DNA of 9,440 bases from Sphingomonas bacterium (GTDB lineage Bacteria; Pseudomonadota; Alphaproteobacteria; Sphingomonadales; Sphingomonadaceae): positions 1 to 9,440 of the forward strand of contig JAJAZM010000071.1 of NCBI GenBank assembly GCA_026785645.1, in the 5' to 3' direction. Below are positions 6,997 to 9,440 of this stretch, one piece after another (the stretch's first letter is position 1; each line of letters starts with the position of its first letter). A program made the position numbers and the translations under genes. The notes beneath the pieces are model-generated. The model made no database searches. It was not told where the DNA came from and was given only the letters and a program-made list of their open reading frames with translations.

Positions 6997-9066
6997 TCAC
7001 CAAATTTTCACGCGCGATTCGGGGGCAAGATACAAAATCTGACCCGGCTGCGCACCGAACGCGCCGTACCAGGGGTCCATGTTGCGAACCACCGCGACGC
7101 GCTGTTCGGACGGGCTGTGCGGATCGGTGATCAGCCGCTGACGAAGATTGGCCTCGCGATAATTACGCCGCCATACCTGCGCCCAGCCAAGATAGAAGCG
7201 CTGGTCGCCGGTCATTCCGCCGATCACGGGTGCCTGGGCGCCGCCGAGCGAATGGCGATAGGCGTCATAGGCCACGGTCACCCCGGCAATGTCGCCGATA
7301 TTCTCGCCCAAGGTGAAGGCACCCTTGACGTTCGCGCCGGGGAAAATTTGATAGGCGTCATATTGCGCCACCAAGCGCTTGGTCAGCGCCTCGAACGACT
7401 TGCGGTCGGCGTCGGTCCACCATTCGTTCAATCGGCCGCGCTCGTCATATTTGGCCCCTTGGTCATCGAAATGATGGCTGATTTCATGGCCGATGACCGC
7501 GCCGATTCCGCCATAATTGACCGCCGGGTCGGCATTGGGATCGAAGAATGGCGGTTGCAGGATCGCCGCTGGAAATACGATCTCCTGCATTCCGAAATTG
7601 GCGTAGGCGTTGACCGTCATCGGGGTCATCCCCCACTCCCACCGGCGGATCGGCTGGCCGAGCTTGGAGATATTGTCATTGTGCGCCCATTCGGTGGCAC
7701 GCAGCGCGTTGCCGAGCGCATCGCCGGGACGGATCTCGAGCGCCGAATAATCCTGCCACCGGTCAGGATAGCCGATCTTGGTGGTGAAATTGGCGAGCTT
7801 GGCGCGGGCGCGGACCTTGGTTGCGGGCGCCATCCACACCAGTCCGTCGATCCGCCGTCCCATCGCGTCGACGACATTGCGCACCAATTCATCGGCCTTG
7901 GCCTTGGTTTCGGGCGGATAATGCTTGGCGACGTAGAGTTTGCTGACGTCGTCGGACAGCGCGCCAGTGACGAAATCGACCCCGCGCTTCCAGCGCAACT
8001 GCTGTTCCGGAGTACCCGATAGGGCCGTTCCGAAGAATGCGAAGGATTCCTTGTCATAGGCGGCAGGCAGCACCGCAGCATAAGTGTCGAGCGTGCGAAC
8101 CATCAATTGGTCTTTCAGCACTTGCAGCGGTGCTCGGGCGACCAGTCGGGCGATCCCGCCGACCGCGCTGGGCTGGGCGACAATGACTTCGCTGACCGTG
8201 ACTCCGCTGTCGGCAAGGTAGCGCCTGAAGTCGAAGCCCGGAGCCATTGCGGCAAGTTTGGCGACCGACATCAGATTATAGGTCTTGGTCGCGTCGCGGC
8301 TGTCGGTGCGGGTCCATTGGGCGCGGGCGATGGCAGTCTCATATGCGAGGATCGTCTTGGCGCGCGCAGCCGCATCGGGGCGACCGGCAAGGCTTAGCAC
8401 ATTGGTCAGATGAATCAGATATTGCGCCCGGGTAGCGGCGATCTTGGGATCGTTGGAGAGATAATAATCGCGGTCGGGCATACCGATTCCGCTCTGCCCC
8501 ATCTGGGCGACATAGCGATCGGGATTCTTGTCGTCCTGCCCGACATAGAAACCGAACGGCCCGCCGACGCCGCGGCGGCCGGCCTTGGCGGCGAGCGCGG
8601 CATAAGCGGCATTGTTCGGCAAGGCGTCGATCTCGTCGAGCCATGGCTTGATCGGGGTCAGCCCCTTTGCTTCGATCGCGGCGGTGTCGAGATACGCGGC
8701 ATAAGCGATCCCGGTCTTGTTGGCGGGATCCTTGGCGGCTTCCTCGACGATCACGCGGGTGCGCTCCTTCGACAGATCGTCGAGCATCCCGAACATTCCG
8801 AAATTGGCCTTGTCTGCGGGAATCGGCGTGTTCTTCGCCCAAGTGCCATTGGCGTAGCCATAGAAATTATTACCCGGAAGGACGGTTGAATCCATTCCGG
8901 CCTGGTCGAACCCGAATTCGCCAAGCTGCGCGCGCGGCACGGCAGGTTCGGGCGCCGCGGCCTCGGCTAGCGGCGCTTCCGGCGCGATCATCGGGGCTGG
9001 CGCGGTGGTTGTCGCGCAACCCGCGAGGATGGTGGTGGTGGCCAGGATCAGGCTGAGCTTGTTCAT
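6997..9066 (-). CDS. M13 family zinc metallopeptidase (neprilysin/PepO-like), lipoprotein
   Basis: Predicted extracytoplasmic endopeptidase of 689 residues cleaving short peptides. The N-terminus is a lipoprotein signal, MNKLSLILATTTILAGC, with lipobox LAGC and lipidated Cys17, followed by an Ala/Pro-rich linker to about residue 46. The catalytic domain carries NAY (486-488, substrate-backbone contact in the family), the zinc motif HEISHH with His527, Glu528 and His531, the third ligand Glu588 in GENIGD with Asp592, and a PHSPSEQR segment with His650 and Arg656 matching the transition-state His and substrate Arg of neprilysin. The C-terminal tryptophan is present, but the cysteine often found near it is absent; Cys17 appears to be the only cysteine, fitting a protein without disulfides. 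The ATG at 9066 is preferred over an in-frame TTG at 9078 because GGAG sits six bases upstream of it. It precedes cckA by 17 bases, so the two are probably cotranscribed. The natural substrate is unknown. Confidence 0.95.
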   Translation of the reverse strand: MNKLSLILATTTILAGCATTTAPAPMIAPEAPLAEAAAPEPAVPRAQLGEFGFDQAGMDSTVLPGNNFYGYANGTWAKNTPIPADKANFGMFGMLDDLSKERTRVIVEEAAKDPANKTGIAYAAYLDTAAIEAKGLTPIKPWLDEIDALPNNAAYAALAAKAGRRGVGGPFGFYVGQDDKNPDRYVAQMGQSGIGMPDRDYYLSNDPKIAATRAQYLIHLTNVLSLAGRPDAAARAKTILAYETAIARAQWTRTDSRDATKTYNLMSVAKLAAMAPGFDFRRYLADSGVTVSEVIVAQPSAVGGIARLVARAPLQVLKDQLMVRTLDTYAAVLPAAYDKESFAFFGTALSGTPEQQLRWKRGVDFVTGALSDDVSKLYVAKHYPPETKAKADELVRNVVDAMGRRIDGLVWMAPATKVRARAKLANFTTKIGYPDRWQDYSALEIRPGDALGNALRATEWAHNDNISKLGQPIRRWEWGMTPMTVNAYANFGMQEIVFPAAILQPPFFDPNADPAVNYGGIGAVIGHEISHHFDDQGAKYDERGRLNEWWTDADRKSFEALTKRLVAQYDAYQIFPGANVKGAFTLGENIGDIAGVTVAYDAYRHSLGGAQAPVIGGMTGDQRFYLGWAQVWRRNYREANLRQRLITDPHSPSEQRVAVVRNMDPWYGAFGAQPGQILYLAPESRVKIW

Positions 9067-9072
9067 CAATGA

Positions 9073-9076
9073 CTCC
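9073..9076 (-). promoter_or_regulatory. Ribosome binding site of the M13 peptidase gene
   Basis: GGAG on the minus strand, six bases before the ATG at 9066. It lies inside the short extension that a start at the TTG of 9078 would add, which argues for the ATG and places the lipoprotein signal exactly at the N-terminus. Confidence 0.6.
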
Positions 9077-9112
9077 AATACAATAGTCCGAAAATTCGCG
9101 CGCGTCGTGTCT

Positions 9113-9122
9113 GGTCTAGACC
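9113..9122. repeat. Ten-base perfect palindrome upstream of the M13 peptidase gene
   Basis: GGTCTAGACC is a perfect inverted repeat without spacer, 46 bases before the peptidase start codon, in the 121-base gap after smpB. Position and symmetry would suit a small operator for a dimeric regulator, but a single copy of this length can occur by chance. I recognise no known regulator site. Confidence 0.3.
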
Positions 9123-9187
9123 CGCACCGGCTCCAGCGGCAAACGACAATCGACTGGGCCAGGACGACGAACGACCGGAGCGCCAGC

Positions 9188-9440
9188 TCAGCCGCGGTTC
9201 CGCATGATCCGGCCCTGCTCGCGCTTCCAGTCGCGTTCCTTGATTACCTCGCGCTTGTCGTGGACCTTCTTGCCGCGCGCCAGTGCAAGCTCGATCTTGG
9301 CCCGCCCGCGCGAATTGAAATAGATCGACAGCGGGACGAGAGTCAGCCCCTGGCGGTTGATCGCACCGTGCAATTTGTGGATTTCGCGCGCCTTGAGCAG
9401 CAACCGGCGGCGGCGGCGCGGCTCATGGTCGGCATAGCCG
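9188..9440 (-). CDS. smpB: SsrA-binding protein SmpB, C-terminal part
   Basis: Partner of tmRNA in trans-translation: it binds the tRNA-like domain of tmRNA, and its C-terminal tail reads the empty mRNA channel of stalled ribosomes. Eighty-three codons before the stop are visible, beginning GYADHEPRRRRRLLLKAREI; family members have about 150-160 residues, so roughly half is missing beyond the right edge. Diagnostic blocks are HEP-R-RRLLLKAREI, LTLVPLSIYFNSRGRAKIELALARGKKVHDKRE, and the basic tail WKREQGRIMRNRG that forms a helix in the ribosome. The stop TGA is at 9188-9190. The next gene on the strand starts 121 bases further on with no clear terminator between, so read-through is possible. 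tmRNA itself is not in the window. Confidence 0.97.
   Translation of the reverse strand, partial: GYADHEPRRRRRLLLKAREIHKLHGAINRQGLTLVPLSIYFNSRGRAKIELALARGKKVHDKREVIKERDWKREQGRIMRNRG

Noticed and set aside
9067..9187. Terminator or defined promoter between smpB and the peptidase gene
   Set aside because: I found only a four-base-pair stem just after the smpB stop and no T-run. A possible -10-like TATTGT near the ribosome site has no convincing -35 at proper spacing.
1..9440. Mobile elements, CRISPR arrays, tRNA or rRNA genes, defence or toxin systems
   Set aside because: No transposase, integrase, terminal repeats, spaced direct repeats or cloverleaf-like segments were seen. All sizeable intervals are filled by recognised housekeeping-type genes.

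Overview
The window reads as ordinary chromosome of a GC-rich alphaproteobacterium, most likely a sphingomonad (Sphingomonadales). The evidence is a CckA-type hybrid kinase, an alphaproteobacterial SOS operator (GTTC-N7-GTTC) in front of recA, a FAT GUY-like single-domain receiver, and strong GC bias. Assignment to order is inference from gene content; no rRNA or other direct marker is present.

Layout, left to right. (1) 1-1586, minus strand: the N-terminal ~528 codons of a glutamine-hydrolysing asparagine synthase that runs off the left edge and probably starts with TTG. (2) 1693-2934, plus strand: a Bcr/CflA-type MFS efflux permease, divergent from the synthase. (3) 2949-2972: a hairpin between two convergent genes, best read as the recA terminator. 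(4) 2999-4075, minus: recA, with a strong ribosome site and a LexA operator at 4151-4165. (5) 4178-4546, minus: a single-domain response regulator with a GTG start. (6) 4586-6979, minus: the hybrid histidine kinase CckA. (7) 6997-9066, minus: an M13 (neprilysin/PepO-like) zinc metallopeptidase made as a lipoprotein. (8) 9188-9440, minus: the C-terminal part of SmpB, cut by the right edge.

The M13 peptidase, cckA and the receiver gene are on one strand with gaps of 17 and 39 bases and probably form one transcription unit. smpB lies 121 bases upstream without a clear terminator and may feed into it. A hairpin around the receiver gene's stop codon, followed by a T-rich stretch, probably ends this unit just before the recA control region, so recA can be induced separately by DNA damage. 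The shared theme is housekeeping and stress response: ribosome rescue, envelope proteolysis, the CckA phosphorelay and recombinational repair.

I see no phage, transposon, CRISPR, tRNA, rRNA or defence system, and no stretch over 300 bases without a gene. I found no convincing undescribed system. The items most worth a second look are the receiver beside CckA, the three-half-site arrangement at the recA operator, the TTG start of the synthase, and the mini-ORFs at the operon junctions.
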